The notes below the pieces were generated by a model. That model made no database searches and had not been told where the DNA came from. It saw only the letters and a list, made by a program, of their open reading frames with translations. This document shows positions 1 through 9,543 of a DNA stretch of 64,000 nucleotides, in pieces (the stretch's first letter is position 1; each line of letters opens with the position of its first letter). Position numbers and translations under genes: made by a program. Origin of the DNA: Ideonella_A sp963843805 (GTDB lineage: Bacteria > Pseudomonadota > Gammaproteobacteria > Burkholderiales > Burkholderiaceae_C); assembly GCA_963843805.1 (NCBI GenBank), contig CAWJLY010000010.1:1-64000 (forward strand), read 5' to 3'.

Positions 1-232
1 CGTTCTATCTTCTATCACTCAAAGAATTGAAGCAGAACCCACGCTCAATTTCACTCAAGCATGGTCTTCTCTCTTCAGTGAGCGTTTAAAGTCCAGGAGA
101 CTCGACATCTCTCAATGTCCAATCACCCTCACCCTCCACGCCCACGCTTATCGGCTGTTAGTTTTTAAAGAGCTGCACCAGCATATTCTGCTGCTGCGGT
201 GCTGATTTTTCGTCAGCGGCAAAGAGATGGGA
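1..232 (-). other. rRNA operon leader with boxA antiterminator
   Basis: Read on the minus strand, positions 173-165 give GCTCTTTAA followed by an A-rich stretch, then ACAGCCGATAAGCGTGGGCG. This matches the arrangement of boxA and the GTGGGC-containing boxC region in proteobacterial rRNA leaders. A GCACC/GGTGC stem lies just upstream of boxA, as boxB would. The stretch is visibly less GC-rich than the rest of the window and holds no credible ORF. The 16S gene would begin beyond the left edge. The same motif also occurs in 16S-23S spacers, but the promoter immediately upstream favours a 5' leader. Confidence 0.7.
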
Positions 233-261
233 CTTTAACATCTTTTCTCTTCGTCTGTCAA
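233..261 (-). promoter_or_regulatory. Strong sigma-70 promoter of the rRNA operon
   Basis: On the minus strand a perfect TTGACA lies at 261-256, followed by exactly 17 bases and a TTAAAG -10-like hexamer at 238-233. It points left, towards the boxA leader. The perfect -35 element, 17-base spacing and position in front of a boxA leader fit a growth-rate regulated rRNA promoter. Calling TTAAAG the -10 is the weaker part of the assignment. Confidence 0.6.
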
Positions 262-483
262 GCAACTGGATTTTGATCCGAAGCCACTTTAGATCTCGAT
301 GTTGCCGCAAGCCTCGACCGGCGATGCCGCCCGGTGATTTTCGGCAGTCGGCGATTGACCTTGAGACTCGCCACGGAACGTCAAATCTTCTAAACCCTTG
401 GAACGTTTGCTCCTCGGCTTCGTTCTGCCCCGCTGAACATCTGCGTGTTTAGCGAAGACATCGACTGTAGCACGGTTCTCTCA
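262..483. other. Spacer between ptsI and the rRNA promoter, no gene seen
   Basis: I see no supported gene here. A short ACCGG/CCGGT inverted repeat at 317-335 could form a weak stem downstream of ptsI, but no T-run follows it. The pts operon and the rRNA promoter run in the same direction, so some read-through from ptsI into the rRNA operon is possible. Confidence 0.4.
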
Positions 484-2271
484 CTAAGCGCAAGTCAGCT
501 GCCCGATCAGGCGTTGCAACTCAGCTTCGGGTTCTTCGTGGTTCAGCACTGCCGCCGTACGTGCCACCAGCTTGCGGGTGTCTGCACGCAGGATGCGTTG
601 TTTGACGGCAGGGATCCGTGCCGGGTGCATCGAAAAGCTGCGCAGCCCCATACCCAGCAACAGTTCGGTGAACGCCGGATCGCCGGCCATTTCCCCACAC
701 ACCGAGACACCGCGGCCTGCGCTGTTGCTGGCTGAAATTGTGGTGGCCACCATGCCAAGCACGGCGGGGTGCCAAGCGTCGAAGCAGTGGGCCACCGACT
801 CATCTGCTCGATCGATGGCCAAGGTATATTGAATCAGGTCGTTGGTGCCGATCGAGACGAAATCGAAATAGCGAAGGATGGTCGGCAGGATCATCACCGC
901 AGCGGGTACTTCGATCATTGCGCCCACTTCCACGCGGTTGAACGCCTGCCCGGCCTCCTTCAACTGCGCCTTTACCCGCTCGACTGCTTCGAATGTTTGC
1001 CTGATCTCGCGCAGTTGCGCAACCATCGGGATCAACATGCGCACCTTGCCATGCGCACTGGCACGGAGAATCGCCCTGATCTGCTGCCTGAACATCACCG
1101 GTTCTGACAGGCTCCAGCGGATGGCCCGCAGGCCGAGCGCAGGATTGAGGGCGTGTTCGTGGCGCAGATCATTGATGCTCATGCGCTCGAGCGGCTTGTC
1201 GGCACCGATGTCGACGGTGCGAATCGTCACCGGCATGCCGTGCATCGCTTCGACCGCCGCAATGTAGGCCTCGAGTTGCTCGTCTTCGCCAGGCAGATCG
1301 CCATTGCGATTCATGAACAGGAACTCGGTGCGAAACAAGCCGACACCCACCGCCCCGGCCTCGAAGGCCTGCTCGGCGTCGGATGGCAGCTCGATGTTGG
1401 CTAGCAGCTCGACGCTTTCGCCGTCCAGCGTGACCGCAGGCGTATGCCTCAGCCTGGCCAGACGGATGCGCTCGAGCTCGCTCTGTCGTTGCCGAAAGCG
1501 GTACTCCTCGAGCACGATCGGCGACGGATTGACGATGACAACACCCATGTCGCCATCGATGACCAGCCAGTCGTCTTGCCGGATCATCCGGCTGGCATCG
1601 CGCGCCCCCACCACCGCCGGAATATCGAGGCTGCGCGCAACGATTGCCGTATGTGAAGTCTTGCCGCCCACGTCGGTGACGAATCCCGCAAAAACACTGC
1701 GCTTGAACTGCAACATGTCGGACGGTGAAATGTCGTTAGCCACCAGCACCAGCGCGTCCTCGCCGGCAAAGTCCCGATCAGGCGGCACGGTCTTGTGCAA
1801 ACCTGCCGTCGGAAAGCCTGCCGACTGAACTCCGCGGGCCATTGTTCGCAACATTTGCTCGACGACCTGCTCGAGATCGGCCTTGCGCTCGCGCAGATAT
1901 TCGTCTTCCATCTCGTCGAATTGGCGAGCCAGCACTTCCAGCTGCGCCGACAAGGCCCACTCGGCGTTGTAATGCCGATCGACAATCCATTGCTTGGTGG
2001 CTGTGGTCAGCGTCTCGTCGTGCAACAGCATCAGGTGCACATCGAGCAAGGCCGCCAGCTCAGGAGGTGCATCGGCCGGCATGTCACGCTTCAGCGCGAC
2101 AAGCTCTGCGGCAACCCGGTCACGCGCGTCGCGCAAACGGTCGATCTCGATGGCCGCTTGCGACGGGTCTACAAAATAATGCGCGACGTCGATTCGGCTC
2201 GACGCAACCAGCACCGCGCGCCCGATTGCGACGCCGCGTGATATCGGCAAGCCGAAGACCTGAATGCTCAT
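484..2271 (-). CDS. ptsI: Phosphoenolpyruvate-protein phosphotransferase (PTS enzyme I)
   Basis: Cytoplasmic enzyme I autophosphorylates from PEP and passes the phosphate to HPr. The 595-residue frame is uninterrupted and of family length. The phosphohistidine motif GGKTSHTAIVARS places the active His near residue 207. The C-terminal TIM barrel has LFRTEFLFM, a DIGADKP segment and VSVCGEMAGDP with the catalytic Cys. I start at the ATG at 2271; a GTG two codons upstream is the alternative. It follows HPr by 98 bp and ends the EIIA-HPr-EI operon. No sugar permease gene is present, so a regulatory PTS role is likely (inference). Confidence 0.96.
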   Translation of the reverse strand: MSIQVFGLPISRGVAIGRAVLVASSRIDVAHYFVDPSQAAIEIDRLRDARDRVAAELVALKRDMPADAPPELAALLDVHLMLLHDETLTTATKQWIVDRHYNAEWALSAQLEVLARQFDEMEDEYLRERKADLEQVVEQMLRTMARGVQSAGFPTAGLHKTVPPDRDFAGEDALVLVANDISPSDMLQFKRSVFAGFVTDVGGKTSHTAIVARSLDIPAVVGARDASRMIRQDDWLVIDGDMGVVIVNPSPIVLEEYRFRQRQSELERIRLARLRHTPAVTLDGESVELLANIELPSDAEQAFEAGAVGVGLFRTEFLFMNRNGDLPGEDEQLEAYIAAVEAMHGMPVTIRTVDIGADKPLERMSINDLRHEHALNPALGLRAIRWSLSEPVMFRQQIRAILRASAHGKVRMLIPMVAQLREIRQTFEAVERVKAQLKEAGQAFNRVEVGAMIEVPAAVMILPTILRYFDFVSIGTNDLIQYTLAIDRADESVAHCFDAWHPAVLGMVATTISASNSAGRGVSVCGEMAGDPAFTELLLGMGLRSFSMHPARIPAVKQRILRADTRKLVARTAAVLNHEEPEAELQRLIGQLTCA

Positions 2272-2369
2272 GGCCACATGCTAGCAGCGGTGTTGCCCAG
2301 ACGGCGACCTGCCGCCGGCACAAACCGGCCGGGCGAAGCAACGTCGCCCGGACCGTGCGTCAAACGGGA

Positions 2370-2639
2370 CTACTGACCCTCGCCGAACTTGTCGTCGATC
2401 AGCCCGACCAACGCGGCCGTTGCCGCCTCTTCGTCGGCGCCATCGGCTTCCAGATCGAGCTGGCTGCCCATGCCGGCGGCCAGCATCATGACTCCCATGA
2501 TGCTTTTTGCGTTGACGCGGCGGCCATCGCGCGCCAGGAAGACCTCGCTCTTGAACCCGCCAGCCAGCTTGCTCAGCTTGGCCGAGGCGCGGGCATGCAG
2601 GCCAAGCTTATTGCTGATGATGACGGGCGTCTTGATCAT
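2370..2639 (-). CDS. ptsH: Phosphocarrier protein HPr
   Basis: Small cytoplasmic phosphocarrier of 89 residues, the usual HPr size. His15 in GLHARASAKL is the phosphorylation site, and Ser46 in AKSIMGVM corresponds to the regulatory serine position. The frame is open further upstream, but the start at 2639 gives the canonical N-terminus MIKTPVIISNKLGLHARA. The start lies 32 bases inside the 3' end of the EIIA gene, so translation of the two is probably coupled. Confidence 0.95.
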   Translation of the reverse strand: MIKTPVIISNKLGLHARASAKLSKLAGGFKSEVFLARDGRRVNAKSIMGVMMLAAGMGSQLDLEADGADEEAATAALVGLIDDKFGEGQ

Positions 2640-3075
2640 TTCCACCGGCTCGTTGTGCCTGGTTCTGCGGCTTGGTACTGGCCTGCACCGTGACGCCATC
2701 GGTGCCGCCGGCAATCGCGCAATCGACCAGACATTCGATCGAGTCGTTCACGTGCGCCAGCGCTTTCCACAACATCGGCACGTTGACTCCGCTGATCACT
2801 TTGGCGCGTTGGCCCGAGACATCGTTAAAACCCCTGGCGATCTGCTTGGATACATTGCAAGGCGTACCGCCGACCACATCAGTCAGGATCAAGGCGTCGG
2901 GTTTGCCGACTGCCGAAAGCATTGCGCCAGCTTTCGACTCGATCTCTTCGGGGCTCATGTCGACCGTTACGTCGAGGGCCTGTAGGTGCTGCGCGAAATC
3001 CGGAAACGCGTGGCGGGCGACCTCTCGAAGGGCGCTGGCGAGCGGGAAATGCGCAATGATCAATAAACCGGGCAT
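2608..3075 (-). CDS. PTS EIIA component, mannose family
   Basis: The 155-residue protein has the fold signature of EIIA-Man: MPGLLIIAHFPLASAL with the phosphoacceptor His at residue 9, then LILTDVVGGTPCN and a long C-terminal half. No EIIB, EIIC or EIID gene is nearby. In Betaproteobacteria such stand-alone EIIA proteins with HPr and EI form a regulatory phosphorelay (family knowledge). It is the first gene of the operon, with 247 bp upstream before the next gene. I cannot identify its phosphorylation target. Confidence 0.88.
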   Translation of the reverse strand: MPGLLIIAHFPLASALREVARHAFPDFAQHLQALDVTVDMSPEEIESKAGAMLSAVGKPDALILTDVVGGTPCNVSKQIARGFNDVSGQRAKVISGVNVPMLWKALAHVNDSIECLVDCAIAGGTDGVTVQASTKPQNQAQRAGGNDQDARHHQQ

Positions 3076-3322
3076 GGCTGGTCAGATATCGGCGGCCTGG
3101 CGGAATGGTTGAGAGCACAACGCATCACCGCCTCCAGCGGCCGACAAAGGCAGCAGACAAACCCGTGCGACCTGCCGATTCCGCCTGCTCATGCCGGCAA
3201 ACTCCGTTTAGAGAAAGGCGCCTACAGTGTCACGTCAAAATCCAAGGCGCAACCGATGTGTCGCCAACGCCACACTTCGGAATGCAATGGGCGTCGATCC
3301 GGGAGTGATCTTCTGCATCAAG

Positions 3323-3814
3323 TCATGGCCGCTTGATCGACGAGAAAAAGAATTCCACCGCATCGGCATCCAGGCGCCGGCCAACCACAGTCACCTGGAC
3401 AACGACGTTCTCATGGTTGTAGATGCGGCTGCGGGCACGCAGCGGGTGGCCGTCCGGGCCCGTGCCATCCACAATGAACAGTTCTCCGTCTCCTGGTGCC
3501 GGTGCCGGTGCCGGCCTCGAAAGATTGATGTACAGGGCCTGTCGAAGCACCTGCTTGACAGCGCCGATCCGATTCGCCTCGCCCGTGTCGAGGTGAGCCA
3601 CTGCAAAGGTTGTATCTGCAGCAACGCAAGACGTGATATCCATCGTGACCGCATCGCCGGCCATCATGATGTGGCGTGAACTTGTCTGAGGCCGGCAAGG
3701 GAACCAGGCGATCCACGCCGGGGAGGAGCGAATCTCGCGCCAGTCAAACGTTGGCGAACAGCCCGCAGCGGCAAGCGCCAGCAAAACGACAACCAACCGA
3801 CTGCAACTCGACAT
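3323..3814 (-). CDS. Putative lipoprotein of unknown function
   Basis: About 163 residues. The N-terminus MSSCSRLVVVLLALAAAGC is a lipoprotein signal with a lipobox ending at Cys19. I therefore start at the ATG at 3814 and not at the upstream frame start at 3856. The mature part has a WFPC motif near its start and ends in EFFFSSIKRP. I do not recognise the family. It is divergent from the CoA-transferase gene, 34 bp away, so both promoters must share that gap or overlap coding sequence. Confidence 0.65.
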   Translation of the reverse strand: MSSCSRLVVVLLALAAAGCSPTFDWREIRSSPAWIAWFPCRPQTSSRHIMMAGDAVTMDITSCVAADTTFAVAHLDTGEANRIGAVKQVLRQALYINLSRPAPAPAPGDGELFIVDGTGPDGHPLRARSRIYNHENVVVQVTVVGRRLDADAVEFFFSSIKRP

Positions 3815-3848
3815 CGGTGGATTATCCCGGCTGAAGCACAATTGCCCC

Positions 3849-5127
3849 ATGAGCACAGAGGATTCGGCGTCAGGTCAGGCAGAAGGGAGCAGCGCCAAGG
3901 CGTTGACCGGCGTTCGCGTCCTCGATTTGTCGCGCATCCTCGCCGGCCCCTGGTGCACACAGACGCTCGGCGATCTGGGTGCAGATGTGATAAAGATCGA
4001 GCGCCCCGCCGGCCAGGGCCATGTGGGTGGTGACGATACCCGGGGCTGGGGACCGCCGTTCCTGCAGACCGAAGACGGTGTCGATACCGCCGAGGCAGCC
4101 TACTATCTCGGGCGCCAACCGCAACAAGCGTTCGATGACGATCGATATCTCGCACCCGAAAGGCCAGGCGCTGATCCGCTCCCTGGCAGCCCGCAGTGAC
4201 GTATTCGTCGAGAACTACAAGGTCGGCGACATGGCCCGTTACGGGCTCGACTCGGCAAGCCTGCTGGCACTCAACCCGCGGCTGATCTATTGTTCGGTGA
4301 CGGGTTTCGGGCAGACCGGCCCCTATCGTGACCGCGCCGGCTACGACTATGCCATCCAGGGCATGGGTGGCTTGATGAGTGTCACCGGCGAGCGCGACGA
4401 TCTGCCCGGCGGCGGGCCGCAAAAGGTCGGCGTGGCGGTGTCCGACCTGTTTACGGGCATGTATTCGACAGTCGCCATTCTCGCCGCGTTGCGCCACCGC
4501 GACTCGACCGGGCAGGGGCAGGTCATCGACATGGCGTTGCTCGACACGCAGATTGCAATGCTCGCCAACCTCGGGTCCAACTATCTGACGACCGGCGTCG
4601 CGCCGCGCCGCGCCGGCAACGCACATCAGAACATCGTTCCTTATCAGGTCTTCGAGGTGGCTGACGGCCACCTCATCCTTGCGGTTGGCAACGACAGCCA
4701 GTTTGCCAAGTTCTGCAAGATTGCGGGCGCGCCTGAACTGGCAAGCGATCCGCGCTTCGCCCGCAATGCCGACCGCGTCCGTTCGCGCGAGTCGCTGGTG
4801 CCGCTGTTGAGCGACCTGATGAAGACGCGGTCGCGCGAAGCCTGGCTGAGCGATCTGCAGGCTGCGAAAGTGCCGTGTGGGCCGATCAACGACCTGGCCG
4901 ACGCATTTGCCGATCCTCATGTGCAATCGCGCGGCATGGCAGTGCGATTGCCGCATCCGTTGGCTGGCACGGTTCCGCTGGTGGCCAGCCCGATCAAGTT
5001 GTCAGTGACGCCGGTGCGCTACGACCGCCCGCCGCCTTTGCTGGGCGAGCACAGCGATGAAATCCTGGGCTCGATCGGCGTCGACGCCGAGCAGCGAGCT
5101 GCCCTGCGCGAACTCGGGGTGATCTGA
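3849..5127 (+). CDS. CaiB/BaiF family CoA transferase (one frameshift)
   Basis: Family III CoA transferases move CoA between carboxylic acids through an active-site Asp. The N-terminus LTGVRVLDLSRILAGPWCTQ and GADVIKIERP are family hallmarks. YCSVTGFGQTGPY, GYDYAIQGMGG and IDMALLDTQ follow, and the protein ends near residue 425. The frame breaks at 4110-4112, where an extra G in GGG separates AAYYLG from ANRNKRSMTIDISHP; removing it restores the protein. The stop overlaps the ATG of the following hydrolase. The substrate cannot be told from sequence. Confidence 0.88.
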
Positions 5128-5837
5128 TGACGGACTTCGTCCTCGTGCACGGCGCCTGGCACGGTGCCTGGTGCTGGAAACGAGTGCTGAGCGGTCTGCG
5201 CGCGCGAGGCCACCGCGCATTTGCGGTCTCGCTGACCGGGGTCGGCGAACGCGCCCACCAGCTGTCTTCGCACATCAGGCTGGCCACCCATGTTGCCGAC
5301 GTCATCGCGGTGATCGACGCCGAAGAGCTGCGATCCTGCGTGCTGGTGGGCCACAGCTATGGCGGGATGGTGATCACCGGCGTCGCCGATCGAATCGACG
5401 ACATGGCCACGCTGTCGAGGCTGGTCTATCTCGACGCCATGGTGCCGCTGCCTGGCGAATGCTGGTCGAGCACGCACGATCCGCAAACCCGCGCGGCACG
5501 TCGTGCGTCGATCGCCGAGCTCGGCTATCTGCCGCCACCTGATCCGCTTGTTTTCGGGCTCGATGGCGCCGATCGTGACTGGGTGGCCAGGCGCCAGACA
5601 CCCCAACCCGGCAGTCTCTACGATGATCCGCTGAATTTCGACCCAGATCGTGCCAGTCGCTGGCCACGCCAGTTCATCGATTGCACAGCGCCGGCCCTGC
5701 CATCCATCAATGCAATGCGTCAACGCGTGCGCGCCGCCGAGCGCTGGCAAGTCGACGAGCTGGCGACAGGCCATGACGCGATGATCAGCGCCCCGCAATT
5801 GCTGCTCGACTTGCTCGATCGGACGCCCGCAGCATGA
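5127..5837 (+). CDS. Alpha/beta hydrolase
   Basis: An intact 236-residue alpha/beta hydrolase of the salicylate-esterase/hydroxynitrile-lyase type. It has the oxyanion loop HGAWHGAW at residues 8-15 and the nucleophile elbow GHSYGG with Ser77. The likely catalytic His216 lies in TGHDAMIS. There is no signal peptide. Its ATG overlaps the CoA-transferase stop by one base, and its own stop overlaps the next gene by four bases, so three genes are translationally coupled. The hydrolase may act on an ester or thioester linked to the upstream CoA transferase, which is inference. Confidence 0.85.
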   Translation: MTDFVLVHGAWHGAWCWKRVLSGLRARGHRAFAVSLTGVGERAHQLSSHIRLATHVADVIAVIDAEELRSCVLVGHSYGGMVITGVADRIDDMATLSRLVYLDAMVPLPGECWSSTHDPQTRAARRASIAELGYLPPPDPLVFGLDGADRDWVARRQTPQPGSLYDDPLNFDPDRASRWPRQFIDCTAPALPSINAMRQRVRAAERWQVDELATGHDAMISAPQLLLDLLDRTPAA

Positions 5838-6960
5838 GCCGCCACGGCGATGCAAGCCCGGCGGCAGCCGCTGGTGGCGTCTCCGACAACCAGTGGCTGA
5901 CGCTGGTCGGCAAAGTTGGGGCCGATATCGCAGAGCCGTTGACCGGCGCGCTGGAGCAGATTCACGCCCTGATCAGCGGAGCGACGCCCGATCCGTCGAA
6001 CTTGCGCAGGCTGCGCGCGGCCATCGAACAAGCGCGCCAGGTCGGCATGGCAGCACAACAGGTCACGCGCTTTGCATCGCGGCGGATCCGCGTCTCGCAC
6101 GAGCGTCTGCAGCTCGACGCGATGTTGCTCGATGTGCTGCAGCATCGATCTCGGGAAGCCGTTGTGCGGGGCTTGGCGATGTCGACCGATCAGGCGTCGT
6201 TGGCGCAGGCAGAGGTTCTTGCCGATGCGTCGCTGCTGTTCGCGTTGCTCAACACGATGGTCGACTGGGTGCTGCGACATGCGCAAGACCAGCTTCGCTT
6301 CAGCGTCGATATCAGGACCTGGCCGGCCAATGCCCGGTTGCGCTGCAGCTTCAGTACCGGCGATGCCGACGGCGATGCTCACCAGCCAGCGGCCACCGCT
6401 TTCGAGTCGCTGACCTGGCGCCTGCTTGAACAGATCGCTCAGACAATGGATCTGCGTCTGCAGCACTCCGCTGACGCCGGGTTGGCGGAACTGAGCCTGG
6501 AATTTCCACGCACCGCCAATCACAGCCTGCAGGGCGTCAGCAGCATCGATCTGAGCGACGACCTCGGCCGCCGGGCCGAACTCGATGCCGCTGGTCGGCA
6601 GCCACGTCCTGATCCTCGCGTCGCGCCGCGACATGCGGATGCAGATCCGCAATGCCATCCACCACATGGGTCTGTTGATCGATCTGCGTCTCGTCGGTCG
6701 AGGAAGCGGTCGACTTCTGCCAGGAGGGCCTGCCACACGCCATCGTTTTCGAAGGCATTCTCGAGGGCGAGCGGCTAGCGCGGATGCGCAGCGAAATGTG
6801 GGCCGAGGTGCCCAACCTGGCCTTCATCGAAATCAGCGAGGAAGGCGACGGCTTCGAGATGTCCGATGCCCGAACCGGCCATGTGGCCCGTGTCGGCCGC
6901 GAGGCGCTGGAAACCTCGCTGCCCTCGGTGCTGCTGTTCGAGTTGTCGCGCGGACTTTGA
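5834..6960 (+). CDS. Sensor-kinase-like protein with receiver-like C-terminus (two frameshifts)
   Basis: About 370 residues read across three frames. Residues 1-240 are helical, with an LARLTxxALE-like segment and an FALLNTMVDWVLRHAQ stretch that resembles the N-box region of a histidine kinase. I see no canonical H-box, and the ATP-lid glycines are not clear. After the first break near 6580 the text VLILASRRDMRMQIRNAIHHMG looks like the start of a receiver domain. After the second break near 6700 it continues VEEAVDFCQEGLPHAIVFEG and ends LFELSRGL. The receiver lacks an obvious phosphoacceptor Asp in VFEG. It is coupled to the upstream hydrolase by a 4-bp overlap. Function is uncertain. Confidence 0.55.
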
Positions 6961-6980
6961 TCGGCGTCCCCGCCGGACTG

Positions 6981-7700
6981 TCAGCGCAGGCCGCCGAATA
7001 CCTTCTTCAGGATCGCGCTGCCGGTTCCGATCGGGTCGCTGCGGATCTTGCGCTCTTCCTCGGCAATCATCAGATACAGCCCGTCAAGCGCCTTCGCGGT
7101 GACATATTGCTGCAGGTTGGCGTCGCGCTTGATTCATCAGGCCGAAGCCGGCGGCCTTGCCGGCAACCGCGTTGTATTTGTCGGCCAGCGCCAGCCGCTC
7201 GGTCTGCCGGGTGACGATCGGCATGAAGCGCTCGCTCAGCGGCTCGCGCGTCTTGTCGGCGAAAAACTTCGTCACCGAATCGTCGCCGCCGGTGAGGATG
7301 CGCCGGCCGTCGTCGACGCTCATCGACCGCACCGCGCTGAGCAGCAGCGTTCGCGCCTCGGGCATCGCGGCTTCGGCGGCCCGGTTCATCGCCGTCACGA
7401 GTTCGTCGACTCGACCGCTGCCGCCGGTGAATTTGAGCAGCTTGGCCGCGCGCTCGAGAAAATCGGGCAGCGGGATGCGCACCTTCGGGTTGCCGAGAAA
7501 GCCGTCGGTGCGCCCCAGCGACGAACCGCCACCTCGGCGCCGCGTTCGAGCGCCGCGCGAATGCCTGAGGCCGCATCGGTTTCGGTGAACTGTGCGAATG
7601 CAGAGCCGGCGGCACCAACAACCAGACAGCCGAGCCAAGCCAGCGGCAAACCCGTCGACGAACGTGTCGTGCGCACACATGGTGCTGGCCCCGGTTTCAA
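6981..7700 (-). CDS. DUF4197 domain protein (two frameshifts)
   Basis: Exported protein of about 235 residues. The signal peptide STGLPLAWLGCLVVGAAGSA is followed by an ETDAASGIRAALERGA segment. The core after the break at about 7520 reads DGFLGNPKVRIPLPDFLERA and ALADKYNAVAGKAAGFGLMN. After a second break near 7130 the C-terminus reads VTAKALDGLYLMIAEEE and ends AILKKVFGGLR. These are hallmarks of DUF4197, a periplasmic family of unknown function. The start is uncertain: TTG at 7700 or GTG at 7676. It lies directly downstream of lipA. Confidence 0.82.
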
Positions 7701-7706
7701 GCGACC

Positions 7707-8723
7707 TCAGCCGCCACGCGCTGGCCGGCTACCGGACGCAGCGCCAGCCGGCGCATGGGCCTGTTCATCGGCGTGATAACTGCTGCGCACCATCGCGCCG
7801 ACGGCGGCGTGCGAAAAGCCCATCGCCGCCGCCTCGCGCTCGAACATCCGGAAGGTGTCCGGGATGCACATAGCGACGCACCGGCAGATGATGGCCGCTC
7901 GGCGCCAGATACTGGCCGATCGTCAGCATGTCGATCTGGTGCGCGCGCATGTCGCGCATGACCTGCAGGATTTCGTCGTCGGTCTCGCCGAGGCCGACCA
8001 TCACGCCGCTCTTGGTCGGCACATGCGGGCGCAAATTCCTTGAACCGCTTCAGCAGGTTCAGGCTGTACTGGTAGTCGGAGCCCGGGCGCGCTTCCTTGT
8101 ACAGGCGCGGCGCGGTCTCGAGGTTGTGGTTCATCACGTCGGGCGGCGCGGCCTTCAGGATCTCCAGCGCGCGGTCCATGCGGCCGCGGAAATCCGGCGT
8201 CAGGATCTCGATCTGGGTGCGCGGGCTCAGCTGCGCGCACCTGGCGGATGCACTCGACGAAGTGCCCGGCGCCGCCGTCGCGCAGGTCGTCGCGGTCGAC
8301 ACTGGTGATCACGACATAGTTCAGCTTCAGCGCGGCGATCGTCTTCGCCAGGTTGAGCGGCTCGTCGGCATCGAGCGGATCGGGCCGGCCATGGCCGACA
8401 TCGCAGAACGGGCAGCGCCGGGTGCACTTGTCGCCCATGATCATGAAGGTCGCGGTGCCCTTGCCGAAACATTCGCCGATATTCGGGCACGAGGCTTCTT
8501 CGCAGACCGTGTGCAGCTTGTGCTCGCGCAGGATCTGCTTGATCTCGTAGAAGCGGGTGCTCGGCGAACCCGCCTTGACGCGGATCCAGTCGGGCTTCTT
8601 CAGCGTTTCGGCGGCAACGACCTTGATCGGAATGCGCGCCGTCTTGGCCTGCGATTTCTGCTTGGCGGTGGCGTCGTAGTGGGCGGCCGGCAAGGCCTCG
8701 CGGGTGACGTTTTCGGTCGACAT
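7707..8723 (-). CDS. lipA: Lipoyl synthase (three frameshifts)
   Basis: Radical-SAM enzyme that inserts two sulfurs into protein-bound octanoate. The auxiliary-cluster cysteines lie in CEEASCPNIGEC and the radical-SAM cluster in CTRRCPFC. LTPDFRGR, DVMNHNLET and KSGVMVGLGETDDE follow, ending in AVGAMVRSSYHADEQAH. The frame changes near 8240, 8030 (extra C in CCCGC) and 7880 (extra C in CCCGG). The ATG at 8723 gives MSTENVT; a GTG four codons upstream is possible. It follows lipB as in most Burkholderiales, and both genes serve lipoylation of 2-oxoacid dehydrogenases. Confidence 0.94.
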
Positions 8724-8772
8724 GGATGGGGACACTCTGCGATCGCCGACCGCGCGCGACGCAGCCGACGGT

Positions 8773-9485
8773 TCAGGGACTCAGATGCGAGGCCAGCAGC
8801 CGCGCAAGCCGTTGCGCGACCTCGATCTCGATCGGCACGAACCCCGAGTGTAGCCAAATCGACCGTCTGCAGGCCGGCATAGCCGCATGGATTGATGCAG
8901 TCGAAGGGTGCCAGGTCCATCGCGACGTTCAGCGCCAACGCCGTGATAGGTGCAATGCCGCGACACCTTGATGCCCAGCGCGGCGATCTTGCCGATGCCG
9001 TCGAAGGCGCCGTCGGCGGCAACGCCGAGCCGCTCGCGCGGCGGCGCCGATTCGAGCGGCGCATGGCCGAACGGATCGGCGAGCCGCACATAGATGCCCG
9101 GCGCGCCGGCAATCCGATGGCCGGTGACGCCAGCTCCTCGAGCGTGCGCAGCACGCAGTGCTCGAGCCGGTAGACGAACTCCTTGACGTAGATGCCCAGC
9201 CGCTGCAGGTCGATCAGCGGATAGGCAACGACCTGGCCGGGCCCGTGGTAGGTGATCTGGCCGCCGCGATTGGTCTGCACGACCGGGATCGCGGCGGGAT
9301 TGCGCAGCAGGTGCTCGGCCTTGCCGGCCAGGCCCTGCGTGAAGACCGGCGGATGCTCGCAGATCCAGATCTCGTCGGCCGCGTCTGCGCGTCGCGCTGT
9401 TCGGTGAAGCGGCGCATCGCATCGACGGTCGCGCGTAATCCACCAGCCCGAGCTCGCGGTCACACCGTGAAGCCGGATCGGCCAC
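8773..9485 (-). CDS. lipB: Lipoyl(octanoyl) transferase (several frameshifts)
   Basis: LipB transfers octanoyl groups from acyl-carrier protein to lipoyl domains. The conserved segments are all present but split over frames: DEIWICEHPPVFTQG, GQITYHGPGQVVAYPLIDL, GIKVSRHCTYHG and LAPFDCINPCGYAG. The last contains the catalytic Cys of the PCG motif. At least three indels fall between 8900 and 9460. The stop at 8773-8775 follows QRLARLLASHLSP. The start is poorly defined because the first 35 codons also contain a frame change; a GTG at 9485 is the best candidate. It sits between DUF493 and lipA. Confidence 0.88.
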
Positions 9486-9543
9486 GTCAGCGCGTTCGGT
9501 CAGCCGGTATCGCCGCCCTGCGGCGCAGCCAGACGCAGTGCCC

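Noticed and set aside
3090..3180. CCTGGCGGAATGGTTGAGA looks like the start of a leucine or serine tRNA
   Set aside because: No anticodon stem, T-loop or 3' acceptor complement follows within tRNA length.
3664..4956. 430-residue minus-strand frame opposite the CoA transferase
   Set aside because: The opposite strand has unmistakable CaiB/BaiF motifs; this frame is a compositional shadow.
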